Source: Rudaea sp. 3F27F6 (GTDB lineage Bacteria; Pseudomonadota; Gammaproteobacteria; Xanthomonadales; Rhodanobacteraceae). Taken from it: a stretch of DNA of 64,000 nucleotides. Made by a program: the position numbers and the translations under genes. The stretch's first letter is position 1. Each line of letters starts with the position of its first letter. Below the pieces are notes generated by a model. The model ran no database searches and was not told where the DNA came from. It was given only the letters and a program-made list of their open reading frames with translations. The DNA is taken from the NCBI RefSeq assembly GCF_005503555.1, contig NZ_SCNG01000002.1:124001-188000 (forward strand). Direction: 5' to 3'. This document shows positions 9,372 through 18,092 of this stretch, piece by piece.

Positions 9372-11240
9372 ATGGCCGCGCCGACGCCGTCCCTGCCCTT
9401 GTCGCCCGAGCTTCCGGTCGGCCTGCCCGATGCGCTCGAAATCGCGCGCTGGGCCGGTGAGTTGTTCAATGCCTTGCCGAACGGCGCGCAGCATCAAGCG
9501 GCGACGCCGCCCGACCCGCCCGGCGTGACGACGCCGCTGCCGCACCAATTGCCGAGCAACATCGCTCCGGAATCGGCGCAGAGCGCGCAAGCCATCGCCG
9601 CCGCGGCGCCCGCGCTCGTTCCCGACGCGCAGGCCGGCAATGGCGTACCCGATCTGCTGGCAACGCGCCCGCACGGTTTCGTCGGCAGCCGCGGAGGTCA
9701 CGCGCAGTCGGTACCGCAGACGTATGCGTCGGTTCCACCGCTCGACGTGTCCGTGCCATCGGCAGGTGGCTCGCCGTTCTACTTCTTGTCCGAGGCGCAG
9801 GCACCCGCGGTGCCCGCTGCCGCGCCGGATCGCATTCCAAGTCCCGCGCCCTACTCCGCGTTCGGCCTCGACGATCTCGCCGGCCTGATTCCGGCTGAGC
9901 CCCGCGCGGTCGATGCGGCGCCGGCGAACGCCTCGGGATTCTATTTTCTCGACGGACTGTCCGACCTCGATGCCCCGGCGTTCGCCGATGTGCCGAAGCA
10001 GGAACCGGAGCGCCGCACGGTCTTCGACGTCGACAGCGTGCGCCGCGATTTCCCGATCCTCGCCGAGCGCGCCAACGGCCGCCCGCTGGTCTGGTTCGAC
10101 AACGCCGCAACGACGCACAAGCCGCAGGCGGTGATCGATCGCCTCGCCTATTTTTACGCGCACGAAAACTCGAACATCCATCGCGCCGCGCACGAACTCG
10201 CCGCGCGCGCGACCGACGCTTACGAAGATGCACGCAAGAAGGTGGCGCGCTTTATCGGTGCCGGCTCGACCGACGAAATCATTTTCGTCCGCGGCACGAC
10301 CGAGGCGATCAACCTGATCGCGAAGACCTGGGGCAAAAAGAATATCGGCGCGGGCGACGAAATCATCGTCTCGCATCTGGAGCACCACGCCAACATCGTG
10401 CCGTGGCTGCAACTCGTGCAGGAAACCGGCGCCAAGCTACGCGTGATTCCGGTCGACGAGTCCGGCCAGGTGCTGCTCGGCGAATACCAGCGCCTACTCT
10501 CGCCGCGCACCAAGCTCGTGTCGGTGACGCAGGTGTCGAATGCCCTCGGCACCGTCGTGCCGGTCAAGGAAATCGTCGAACTCGCCCACCGCGCCGGCGC
10601 CAAGGCGCTCGTCGACGGCGCGCAGTCGGTCTCGCATATGCGCGTCGACGTGCAGGCGCTCGACGCGGATTTCTTCGTCTTCTCCGGGCACAAAGTGTTC
10701 GCACCGACCGGCATCGGCATCGTCTACGGCAAGCGCGCGATTCTCGAAGACATGCCGGCCTGGCAAGGCGGCGGCAATATGATCACCGACGTCACCTTCG
10801 AGCGTGCGCTGTTCCACGGACCGCCCGCACGCTTCGAGGCCGGCACTGGCAATATCGCCGATGCCGCGGGGCTTGGCGCGGCGATCGACTACGTCGAACG
10901 CCTCGGCATCGAGAACATCGCGGCTTACGAGCACGAGCTGCTCGACTACGCGACCGGGCTGCTGCGCAACGTGTCCGGCCTGCGCCTGATCGGCACCGCC
11001 GCAGACAAGGCCAGCGTGCTCTCGTTCGTGCTCTCCGGCTACACGCCCGAGGAAGTCGGCAAGGCGCTCAACGAAGAAGGCATCGCCGTGCGCGCGGGCC
11101 ATCATTGCGCGCAACCGATCCTGCGGCGCTTCGGCGTCGAAGCGAGCGTGCGCGCGTCGCTCGCGTTCTACAACACGCGCGCGGAAGTTGAATTGCTCGC
11201 ATCGGTCCTGCAGCGGCTGCGTGCTGCGCGGCCGTTGTAG
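9372..11240 (+). CDS. SufS-like cysteine desulfurase with disordered encapsulin-targeting N-terminus
   Basis: 622 aa, about 210 longer than free SufS. Residues about 218-622 are a class V PLP desulfurase: WFDNAATTHKPQ, SHLEHHANIVPW, the PLP Lys441 in SGHKVFAPTG, and the catalytic Cys579 in RAGHHCAQPILRRFG. Residues 1-217 are Pro/Ala-rich and lack secondary-structure signals except a short helix (EIARWAGELFNALPNG, 23-38) and two related aromatic motifs, SPFYFLSE (134-141) and SGFYFLDGLSDLD (188-200). In known family 2A systems such an extension loads the enzyme into the shell. It releases sulfur from L-cysteine; related compartments store elemental sulfur. Confidence 0.95.
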   Translation: MAAPTPSLPLSPELPVGLPDALEIARWAGELFNALPNGAQHQAATPPDPPGVTTPLPHQLPSNIAPESAQSAQAIAAAAPALVPDAQAGNGVPDLLATRPHGFVGSRGGHAQSVPQTYASVPPLDVSVPSAGGSPFYFLSEAQAPAVPAAAPDRIPSPAPYSAFGLDDLAGLIPAEPRAVDAAPANASGFYFLDGLSDLDAPAFADVPKQEPERRTVFDVDSVRRDFPILAERANGRPLVWFDNAATTHKPQAVIDRLAYFYAHENSNIHRAAHELAARATDAYEDARKKVARFIGAGSTDEIIFVRGTTEAINLIAKTWGKKNIGAGDEIIVSHLEHHANIVPWLQLVQETGAKLRVIPVDESGQVLLGEYQRLLSPRTKLVSVTQVSNALGTVVPVKEIVELAHRAGAKALVDGAQSVSHMRVDVQALDADFFVFSGHKVFAPTGIGIVYGKRAILEDMPAWQGGGNMITDVTFERALFHGPPARFEAGTGNIADAAGLGAAIDYVERLGIENIAAYEHELLDYATGLLRNVSGLRLIGTAADKASVLSFVLSGYTPEEVGKALNEEGIAVRAGHHCAQPILRRFGVEASVRASLAFYNTRAEVELLASVLQRLRAARPL

Positions 11241-11270
11241 CGAGAGCACAAAGCCGCCCGCTGCCGCCGT

Positions 11271-11969
11271 CTATCTCAGCGCGTCCACTACGGCCGCGCG
11301 GTAGGCCCGTCCCAGCGGAAGCAGAAGATCGTTTCCGAGTCCGACATCGCTCGCGAAGATCGAGCGGATGAAGCGCATATTGACCAGATGCGATTTGTGG
11401 ATGCGCACGAAGCCGAAAGGCGTCAGCCGGCGCTCAAGATCCTTCAGCGCTTCGGAAGCAAAAATACGTTCTTCCTCGGTATAAACGAGAGAGAAATTGC
11501 CGGCGGCCTCGATTCTCTGTGTCTGCGCGATATCTATCAATCGGTGCGCATTGCCGCAACGGATGGACAGTCGCGGCGGCGCCTTCACGGCCGAATCCGC
11601 TCTCGCCGCGGACAGCAGCGGGCGGATGTGTTCGAGACACCGGTGCAGGCGCTGCTTGGAGACGGGCTTCAGAAGATAATCGCGCACTCCGAGATCGAAG
11701 GCGACCAAAGCGTGCTCGACGTGCGCGGTCAAAAGCACGGTGACCGGCGGATTGGCAAGCGCCCGCAGAAAATCCAAACCGCTCAGCTCGGGCATCGACA
11801 CATCGAGAAAAAGCAGGTCGTGAGGCTCGCTGGCAAGCACGGACAAGGCGTGCCTCGGCGACACGCAGGTCGTTGCCAGATCGATGTCGGGCACGTCGGC
11901 CAGCAATGCACGCAATGCCTCATGTGCAGCCGGTTCATCATCGACGCTCGCCGCTTTGAATCGGATCAT
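11271..11969 (-). CDS. LytTR-type response regulator (pair 1)
   Basis: 232 aa. The receiver domain (1-115) has the acidic pair DDE at 10-12, the phospho-acceptor Asp in LLFLDVSMPE and the conserved Lys in DYLLKPVSK. The C-terminal LytTR DNA-binding domain (about 135-232) contains FGFVRIHKSHLVNMRFI. The start ATG 11969 overlaps the kinase stop (ATGA), so kinase and regulator are co-translated. Convergent with the desulfurase gene, 30 bp away, with no visible terminator between. Targets are unknown; the divergent serine hydrolase is the nearest candidate. Confidence 0.93.
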   Translation of the reverse strand: MIRFKAASVDDEPAAHEALRALLADVPDIDLATTCVSPRHALSVLASEPHDLLFLDVSMPELSGLDFLRALANPPVTVLLTAHVEHALVAFDLGVRDYLLKPVSKQRLHRCLEHIRPLLSAARADSAVKAPPRLSIRCGNAHRLIDIAQTQRIEAAGNFSLVYTEEERIFASEALKDLERRLTPFGFVRIHKSHLVNMRFIRSIFASDVGLGNDLLLPLGRAYRAAVVDALR

Positions 11970-12967
11970 GGCGTGATGTCGATGCTTGCGCGGTAAACGC
12001 CGTCCTTCACATCCACGTGGAGGATGCTCTTTCCCGGATAGAGCAGCTGCAGCCGATTTCTCACGTTGGTCTGCCCGACTCCCATGCCACTGTCGATCCG
12101 CCCGCCCGAGGGGAAGCGATTCACCACCTCGAACCGCATCTGCATCTCGGTGATGTCGATGGAAACCTCGATATCGAGCGTTCCGTCGGGGAAGCGTCCA
12201 TGCTTGACCGCGTTCTCGAACAAGGTTGCGAGCAACATCGGCGGCACCGGAACATGCAGGTCGCCGCGCGCTTCGACCGAGATACTGACGCGCTCCGGAT
12301 TGCGCGCGCGTTCGAGCAGGGCGTAGTGTTCGATGAAATCCAATTCGTCCTGCAGCGGCACCCAGCGTTTGCGCGTGCGGTCGACGACGTGCCGCAGCGC
12401 TTCGGACATGGACAGGAACAGCGGTATCGCTTTCTCCTGATCCGTCAACAAAACCGAGTAGACGGTGTTGAGCATATTGAAGAGCGTATGCGGCGCCAAT
12501 TGCGCTTCGAGCAAAAGCAATTCCGTTTGCGCCTGCAACTGCAGCGATCGAGTCAACTGCTTGCGATACAGCAGACCGCGCATCGCCAGCCATGAGGCAA
12601 TGCCGAAAGCCGGCAGCAGGACCAGATTCGCGACGCTTTCGCCGAGCGACACTTCGAAGCGGAAGGCCGGGTAAATCAGCCGCTGCTGAGCGGCGAGCCA
12701 AACCAGCGCGAGGCCATAAGTGCAAATGACCTGCAACGCGAATGGAAGCCGCGCCTTGGTGAGTTCCATCAACGCGTAGTAGGACACAAGCGGCGGGATC
12801 ACCAGCAACACCGTTGCCGACGACACTGCGAGCGCATCCGCGCGATCGAGCCGATAAGCCGCGAACAGCACCGCCCAGAGCATCAGCGCGGCGGCAAGTC
12901 CGATCGCGAGGAACATCATTCCGTCGTTCGTCACGCCGAACGGACGTTCGTCATTTGCTGTTTGCAT
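11966..12967 (-). CDS. LytS-type sensor histidine kinase (pair 1)
   Basis: 333 aa from ATG 12967; longer upstream readings lack family similarity. About six hydrophobic segments occupy residues 15-150. The phospho-acceptor block LEAQLAPHTLFNMLNTVYS follows (canonical QxxPHFLFN, with Thr where Phe is usual), then the ATPase N-box FENAVKHG and G-box GMGVGQTNVRNRLQLLYPG. Belongs to the His_kinase (PF06580) family that pairs with LytTR regulators. It is divergent from the serine hydrolase gene over about 60 bp. The signal sensed is unknown. Confidence 0.9.
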   Translation of the reverse strand: MQTANDERPFGVTNDGMMFLAIGLAAALMLWAVLFAAYRLDRADALAVSSATVLLVIPPLVSYYALMELTKARLPFALQVICTYGLALVWLAAQQRLIYPAFRFEVSLGESVANLVLLPAFGIASWLAMRGLLYRKQLTRSLQLQAQTELLLLEAQLAPHTLFNMLNTVYSVLLTDQEKAIPLFLSMSEALRHVVDRTRKRWVPLQDELDFIEHYALLERARNPERVSISVEARGDLHVPVPPMLLATLFENAVKHGRFPDGTLDIEVSIDITEMQMRFEVVNRFPSGGRIDSGMGVGQTNVRNRLQLLYPGKSILHVDVKDGVYRASIDITP

Positions 12968-13027
12968 GGGCGAGAAGGCTTCCCTTACGTTGCACTCATC
13001 GACGAATCGCGTCGCCGCGAAATATAC

Positions 13028-14215
13028 ATGGGTACTTCGATGAAATGGATCGCCGCAATTCTCATTGCTTTCATATGTCAGAGTTGTTCGCTGAAGGACG
13101 CGCGCCACGACGGCGGCATCGCGGCGGCGCACGCAAGTTTCGCGCGCGCCGCGCTGCTCGATGCCGGCGTACCGAAAATCATCAAGGCGCGGCGCATAGC
13201 CGGGGTCGGCATTGCGGTGATACGCGCAGGTCAAGTCGCCTGGACAGGCTATTACGGCGAGCAGGGACCGGGCGTGCCGGCCACGCGGACGACGATGTTC
13301 AATACGGCCTCGCTGGCGAAATCGATCACGGCGGAAACCACGCTGCGGCTGGTGTCCCAAGACAAAGTCTCCCTGGACGAATCGATCGCCGCGCATTACC
13401 TAGAGCCCGATCTCGCCAACGACCCGCGTTACCGGCGATTGACGCCGCGGCTGATCCTGAGCCATCGGTCCGGGCTGCTGAACTGGGAATACCAGTACAA
13501 GGACGAGAAACTCGCGTTCGTCGCCGATCCGGGAACGCGCTTCGGCTATTCGGGAGCCGCCTACGACATCCTGGCAAAGTTCCTCGAGAAGAAACTGCAA
13601 ACGGATTTCGAATCGATCGTGAAGCGCACGGTGTTCGATCCCATCGGCATGACCTCGGTTTCGATGCGCCGGCGCGCGTCGATCGATACGCGGGTAACGA
13701 CGCCGATGAACGGCAACGGTGTCTACGAGGCAGCGTACACGACCACCGAGTCCGACTGGCATCACGGCTCGTGGAGTTCGGCGTCCGACCTGTTCGTCAG
13801 CGTCGACGACTATGCCAAGTTCCTGATCAGCGTCACCAATAACGAGGGCTTGTCGCGCGAGCTGGCGGCCGATCGATTGCGCCCGTCTGCGTCGTTCGCC
13901 GGAGCGCCCGAATGGGAATGTATTCCCGATCCGTCGCTGACCTGCCCCGACCGCTACGGCTTCGGCCTCGGATGGATCGTATTCGACTACGGCACGAAAA
14001 AGATCGTCTGGGGTGGCGGCAACGATTCCGGCGAGAACGCGATGGTGTATTTCTCGCCCGACAATCCGGGAGACGCCGTGATCCTATTCATCAACGGCGG
14101 CAACGGCGTCTTCGCATCGCTCGACATCATGGACCTGATCGCCGACCGGCCGGAGCTCGCCGCTTATATACGGCAACTCATCGAGCGTCACACGCATGCT
14201 CAGGCTCCGCATTGA
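13028..14215 (+). CDS. Serine beta-lactamase/penicillin-binding-like hydrolase, exported
   Basis: 395 aa. The SxxK nucleophile motif is Ser95-Leu-Ala-Lys98 in FNTASLAKSIT. The second motif is YSG at about 174-176 and a beta-lactamase-superfamily C-terminal block HHGSWSSASDLFVSVDDYAK follows. The N-terminus (MKWIAAILIAFICQSC) is a signal sequence, possibly of a lipoprotein although the lipobox is imperfect; ATG 13040 is an equally good start. PF00144 members include class C beta-lactamases, D-peptidases and esterases, so the substrate is open. Divergent from the LytS/LytTR pair, which may control it. Confidence 0.85.
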   Translation: MGTSMKWIAAILIAFICQSCSLKDARHDGGIAAAHASFARAALLDAGVPKIIKARRIAGVGIAVIRAGQVAWTGYYGEQGPGVPATRTTMFNTASLAKSITAETTLRLVSQDKVSLDESIAAHYLEPDLANDPRYRRLTPRLILSHRSGLLNWEYQYKDEKLAFVADPGTRFGYSGAAYDILAKFLEKKLQTDFESIVKRTVFDPIGMTSVSMRRRASIDTRVTTPMNGNGVYEAAYTTTESDWHHGSWSSASDLFVSVDDYAKFLISVTNNEGLSRELAADRLRPSASFAGAPEWECIPDPSLTCPDRYGFGLGWIVFDYGTKKIVWGGGNDSGENAMVYFSPDNPGDAVILFINGGNGVFASLDIMDLIADRPELAAYIRQLIERHTHAQAPH

Positions 14216-14262
14216 AACAGCGGGCAATCGGCGCTACGCCGGTGGAAATTTTCGCAGCGATG

Positions 14263-14292
14263 CGGCAGAAACGGTGCACACCGTTTCTGCCG
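14263..14292. terminator. Perfect 14-bp hairpin between convergent genes, probable bidirectional terminator
   Basis: CGGCAGAAACGGTG (14263-14276) is followed after two bases by its exact reverse complement (14279-14292). There is no T-run beyond the stem. It sits between the serine hydrolase stop (14215) and the stop of the convergent secreted-protein gene (14334). Confidence 0.65.
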
Positions 14293-14333
14293 ACTGCGAT
14301 ATCGCTATGCAGGCAATGCACCGCCGTCCATGC

Positions 14334-14813
14334 TCAGTTCCACAGGTAGCAGTATTCCTGGTTTTCTTCCAGATTCGGACCGGCATTGCCGAGGCTGTCC
14401 AGCACCTTCACCCAGCCGTTGGGGTCGCTCGGCGTCGGGCGTGCACCGCAGTTGGAGTGAACCCAATGCATGCCGCCCGGGAACGGCAGTCCGCACAGTT
14501 CGACCCGCGTGCCCGAGACGAGGGTGGTGAGAGGATCGGGCACGGAATCGCCGGCCTGGTCATAACCGTCGGCGTAAACGTTGTCGATCGCGATGTCGTA
14601 GTCGTAGCCGTCGCTGTCGGACTGCACTTGGATATGGGTATGCGACAGTTCGACGCCTTGCCGGTAGGAGCCGTATGCGAAAGTCGGATCACTCACGACC
14701 GTTCCGGTCATGTAGGTGCCCTTCGCCGTCGCGCATGCGGCCTGCTCGCCCGACGTTTGAGCGTGGATATTGATCGATACGAGAAGCAAAAGAAGAAAAA
14801 GAGCCGATTTCAT
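14334..14813 (-). CDS. Small secreted protein of unknown function
   Basis: 159 aa. Clean signal peptide MKSALFLLLLLVSINIHAQ with probable cleavage after HAQ, giving a mature domain of about 140 residues. AGGAG lies 8 nt upstream of ATG 14813. The mature part has four Cys (CATAKG, VELCG, SNCG, EYCYLW) that could form two disulfides, and is rich in Asp and Tyr (DSDGYDYDIAIDNVYADGYD). I do not recognise the family. It lies between the serine hydrolase and a collagen-like lipoprotein, in a stretch of envelope proteins flanked by LytTR systems. Confidence 0.75.
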   Translation of the reverse strand: MKSALFLLLLLVSINIHAQTSGEQAACATAKGTYMTGTVVSDPTFAYGSYRQGVELSHTHIQVQSDSDGYDYDIAIDNVYADGYDQAGDSVPDPLTTLVSGTRVELCGLPFPGGMHWVHSNCGARPTPSDPNGWVKVLDSLGNAGPNLEENQEYCYLWN

Positions 14814-15040
14814 TTTCTACTCTCCTAAGTTTGTGGTTGGTCCACTCGGACCGACCCAAGCGCCGGCCCGAGTGCGTGATTATGTACGCCCTGTTCGCGA
14901 CGGTCGTATGACCACGCCACATACTTCGCATATGCGTCCGTCGATAGCGCCAACGCCTCGACCGTGGTATCGCAAGCAGGCGGACTTCGCGCTATCTTGC
15001 GACACATCACCGTGAGTGCGAACGCACAGGATGGCTAAGC

Positions 15041-16105
15041 ATGTCTCGTTCGAACGCTGTCAGTTACTTGCGTGAATTGCAAAGCCGCCGCCATCGCAGT
15101 CGGGCGATTGCCCTACTGCTGCTGATCGTGACGGCGTTGGCGGGTTGTTCGTCTTCGGCCGTGCTTCTCGGCTTGCGCACACGTCTGCAGAACGAACCGG
15201 TCACGCAAATTTCCGCGTCTCTCGGCGACGCGTCGGGACTGGCGCCGGGACACTCCGCCCAATTGGTCATCGTGGCATCTACTTCGGACGGCAAACAACT
15301 GACGACGACGGGAGCCGGGCACGGCAAAGTGTTGTTCGACAGCTTCACTTTCGACACGCGCATTGCGCAGGTGAGCGAGGACGGCGTAGTGAGCCTGCCA
15401 GCCGATCCGCGTCTCAGCCGCGGACAGTTGCCGCACATCCATATCGGAGTGGTCGGCCATCCTAACGTCGTCGCCGATCTCGACGTGCTGGTCCGCTACG
15501 ACGTCGCTTTCGTGGCGGATTTTTCCGGCAAAGCCGGCACCGACGGAATGGACGGCATGAACGGGACCGACGGCAGCGCGGGCTCCGACGGCTCGATCGA
15601 TCCGTCGAATCCGTCCGCCGGGCCCGGCGCGGGCGGTCGCGGCGGCGACGGCGACGCCGGCAAGGACGGCGACAACGGCCAGCCCGGACAACCCGGCGAG
15701 GCCGTGCAGATTTGGGTTCGGCTCGATGCGGATTCGCCGCAGCTTCTGCAAGTGCGCGTGGCCGGCGATCATCAGGAAAAATGGTTTCTCGTCGATCCCA
15801 ACGGCGGCAGCCTCACGGTGAAAGCCGATGGCGGACCCGGAGGACGCGGCGGCAAAGGCGGCCGCGGCGGGCAAGGCGGCCGAGGCGGATCGGGTTTCCC
15901 GTCCGGCCTTGCGGGAACGGACGGCCGCAATGGCTGGGACGGCACGGATGGCCGCGCCGGCAAGGCCGGCACGCTCTTGGTGTCGATCGATCCGGCCGCG
16001 CTCGCATACAAAAGCAGTCTCGTGCTTTCCAACAAAGACGGCAACGGAACACCGGGACCCGCTCCGCAGTTTCACGTCGAATCGCTCGCGGCACCGCTGT
16101 GGTAG
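15041..16105 (+). CDS. Collagen-like repeat lipoprotein
   Basis: 354 aa. Basic N-terminus and hydrophobic core end in the lipobox ALAGCSS (Cys about 36), so a membrane-anchored lipoprotein. Residues about 50-160 are a non-repetitive, Ig-like beta region. About 165-225 and 270-325 are glycine-rich, collagen-like tracts (GTDGMDGMNGTDGSAGSDG; GGRGGKGGRGGQGGRGG), separated by a short globular piece (VQIWVRLDADSPQLLQVRV). Probably a surface or periplasmic stalk or adhesin-like protein (inference). Convergent with response regulator pair 2, 31 bp away. Confidence 0.8.
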   Translation: MSRSNAVSYLRELQSRRHRSRAIALLLLIVTALAGCSSSAVLLGLRTRLQNEPVTQISASLGDASGLAPGHSAQLVIVASTSDGKQLTTTGAGHGKVLFDSFTFDTRIAQVSEDGVVSLPADPRLSRGQLPHIHIGVVGHPNVVADLDVLVRYDVAFVADFSGKAGTDGMDGMNGTDGSAGSDGSIDPSNPSAGPGAGGRGGDGDAGKDGDNGQPGQPGEAVQIWVRLDADSPQLLQVRVAGDHQEKWFLVDPNGGSLTVKADGGPGGRGGKGGRGGQGGRGGSGFPSGLAGTDGRNGWDGTDGRAGKAGTLLVSIDPAALAYKSSLVLSNKDGNGTPGPAPQFHVESLAAPLW

Positions 16106-16136
16106 CGGCCTGCCCTTCGGATCGAAAGCCGTTCGT

Positions 16137-16880
16137 CTAGCTCGACGCCGGCGCGTTCGACCGCCGCTCGAAGGGTTCCAGCAATGCACGTCGATAGCGG
16201 CGGCTCAGTTTCAGCCGCGTGCCGTCATGTAGTTCGATTTCATGTTCGCCGTCGGCACCGACCGACAGCCGCGCAACGCGCGCAAGGTTGACGATCGTCG
16301 AGCGATGCGCGCGCACGAAACCCGAGGGAAGCAATTCCTCTTCGAGTTCCGACAGGCTGCGCCGCAGGATATGCGTGGCCGCTCCCACGTGCAGGCAGGC
16401 GTAGTAATCGGCGGCCTCGATCCAGTCGATATCGGCCACGCGCACGAACGCGATTTCGCCAAGGCTGCGCACCGCGATCCGCGCATTCTCGTGTGACGGT
16501 GCCGCGCGTGCCGCCGCGACGCGATCGATCGCGCGTGCAAGCGCGAGGTCGAAGCGCGCGGCGTCGAACGGTTTGAGCAGGTAATCGAGCGCCCCGGCCT
16601 CGAAGGCACGCAGGGCATACTGGTCGTACGCGGTGACGAACACGATCGCCGGCGGCGACTTGCCGCCGAGCCGTTCGAGCACCTCGAAGCCGTCGCACTC
16701 GGGCATCTGCACGTCGAGGAAAACCAGGTCGGGCTGCTCGGCGCGGATCGCCGCAAGCGCTTCCATGCCGCTCGCGCATTGCCCGACGACCGAGATCGAT
16801 GCGTGCGAATCGAGGAACCGGCACAGGTCGGCGCGCGCGAGCGGCTCGTCGTCGACGATCAGCGTGCGGATCGGTCTCAT
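16137..16880 (-). CDS. LytTR-type response regulator (pair 2)
   Basis: 247 aa. Receiver domain: DDEPLARADL near the start, phospho-acceptor in LVFLDVQMPECDGFEVLE, and ALDYLLKPFD. The LytTR domain (about 140-240) includes SGFVRAHRSTIVNLARV and the basic tail LKLSRRYRRALLEPF. ATG 16880 shares ATGA with the kinase stop; a longer in-frame reading is antisense-like and rejected. It is clearly distinct in sequence from the pair 1 regulator, so the two pairs are not a recent duplication. Confidence 0.93.
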   Translation of the reverse strand: MRPIRTLIVDDEPLARADLCRFLDSHASISVVGQCASGMEALAAIRAEQPDLVFLDVQMPECDGFEVLERLGGKSPPAIVFVTAYDQYALRAFEAGALDYLLKPFDAARFDLALARAIDRVAAARAAPSHENARIAVRSLGEIAFVRVADIDWIEAADYYACLHVGAATHILRRSLSELEEELLPSGFVRAHRSTIVNLARVARLSVGADGEHEIELHDGTRLKLSRRYRRALLEPFERRSNAPASS

Positions 16881-17959
16881 GTGCGGTACGGCAGCGAAAG
16901 GGCGGCTTCGACGCCGCGCGGCGGCGCGTCGCGCAGATCGAACGCGAACGCATCGCCGTAGAGATGCTGCAAGCGCGTGCGCACGTTGGCGATGCCGACG
17001 CCCTGCGGCGCCGTCGCCTGCGCGAGCGCCGGTCCGTCGTTGTAGACGCTGAGATGCAGATGAGTGTCCGCACAGCTCGCCGTCAGACGCACGCATCCCG
17101 CGCCGGCGCGCGCGGCGATGCCGTGGCGGATCGCGTTTTCGATCAACGGCTGCAACACCAGACACGGCACGCGTGCGTCGAGCAGCGCGTCGGGCACGTC
17201 GATCTCGACCTGGAGGCGGTCGGCAAAGCGCGTCTTCTGGATGGCGAGATACTGCGCAAGGAATTGCAGTTCTTCGCCGAGCGCCACTTCCTGCCGCGGC
17301 GAATTCTCGATCAACTGGCGCAGCACGCCGCTCAACGCGACGAGCGTATCCACGGCCGCTTCGGAGCGCCCCTCGCGCATCAGCACGACCGCGCTGTTGA
17401 GCGCATTGAACAGAAAATGCGGCTCGATCTGACGCCGTAGCGCTTCGAGCTGCGCGCGCGTCAGCGCTTCGCGCATCAACACCGCATCAACCTGCTGCTG
17501 CGCGAGCCGGCGCCGCGAACGCACGATGTAACCGGCGGCAAGCACCGCGCCATAAAGAAACAAAGACTGCAAAATATTGTTGGAGAGATGGTCGATCCAG
17601 AGCGCAAGGAAAGGTGCGCCACCCGGCGCGGTCATCCACGGATCGAGCAGGCGTTCGAGCAAGGCGATCCATGCCGCGCCGGCGACGTCGATGGCAAGGC
17701 ATGCGGCGAGGTGCACGGCGATCGTCGCGACGTGCGGTCGTTCGATGCGGAAACGTTCGCCGAGCGCGAGCACGAACGGCGTCGCCGCGGCCCACGGCAG
17801 CCAGGACAGCAATAGCGTGAGGTACAGCGCGCCCCAGGCGTGGTGCATGCCTTCGGCGTGCATGACGAGCACGGTTTGCGTCGCGCCGAACAAGGCGATC
17901 GCGGCCCAGGCGACGGCATTCCAGCGCAAGGTCGCGCGCGAATTTTCGAGAAGATCCAT
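16877..17959 (-). CDS. LytS-type sensor histidine kinase (pair 2)
   Basis: 360 aa from ATG 17959. Four hydrophobic segments lie within residues 15-150. Then comes the phospho-acceptor block RRQIEPHFLFNALNSAVV, which is canonical unlike pair 1, then LVLQPLIENAIRHGIA (N-box) and GVGIANVRTRLQHLYG (G-box). Translationally coupled to its regulator. Divergent from the DJ-1/PfpI gene across about 130 bp that should contain both promoters. Ligand unknown. Confidence 0.92.
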   Translation of the reverse strand: MDLLENSRATLRWNAVAWAAIALFGATQTVLVMHAEGMHHAWGALYLTLLLSWLPWAAATPFVLALGERFRIERPHVATIAVHLAACLAIDVAGAAWIALLERLLDPWMTAPGGAPFLALWIDHLSNNILQSLFLYGAVLAAGYIVRSRRRLAQQQVDAVLMREALTRAQLEALRRQIEPHFLFNALNSAVVLMREGRSEAAVDTLVALSGVLRQLIENSPRQEVALGEELQFLAQYLAIQKTRFADRLQVEIDVPDALLDARVPCLVLQPLIENAIRHGIAARAGAGCVRLTASCADTHLHLSVYNDGPALAQATAPQGVGIANVRTRLQHLYGDAFAFDLRDAPPRGVEAALSLPYRT

Positions 17960-18092
17960 GAGTCCAGCGTAGCGCAGATCCGGCCGCGCGATCTCGCGCC
18001 TGCAGCCAGACGGCGGATTCGTGCAGGCAGCGGCATCGTCTTGTCGTGCGGCGGCGGCGATGCTGCGCTCCCCATCACGTTGAGGATTCGCC

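Noticed and set aside
12814-13842. A 342-codon plus-strand frame crossing the kinase start and the serine hydrolase
   Set aside because: Different frame from the hydrolase and extremely Arg-rich; overlaps two well-supported genes.
15536-15990. Gly-rich repeats as a CRISPR or tandem-repeat array
   Set aside because: The repetition is at the protein level (collagen-like tracts) inside a continuous lipoprotein frame; no regular DNA repeat-spacer pattern.
11271-17959. The two LytS/LytTR pairs as a recent tandem duplication
   Set aside because: The kinases differ in membrane layout and phospho-acceptor motif and the regulators differ throughout; independent pairs are more likely.
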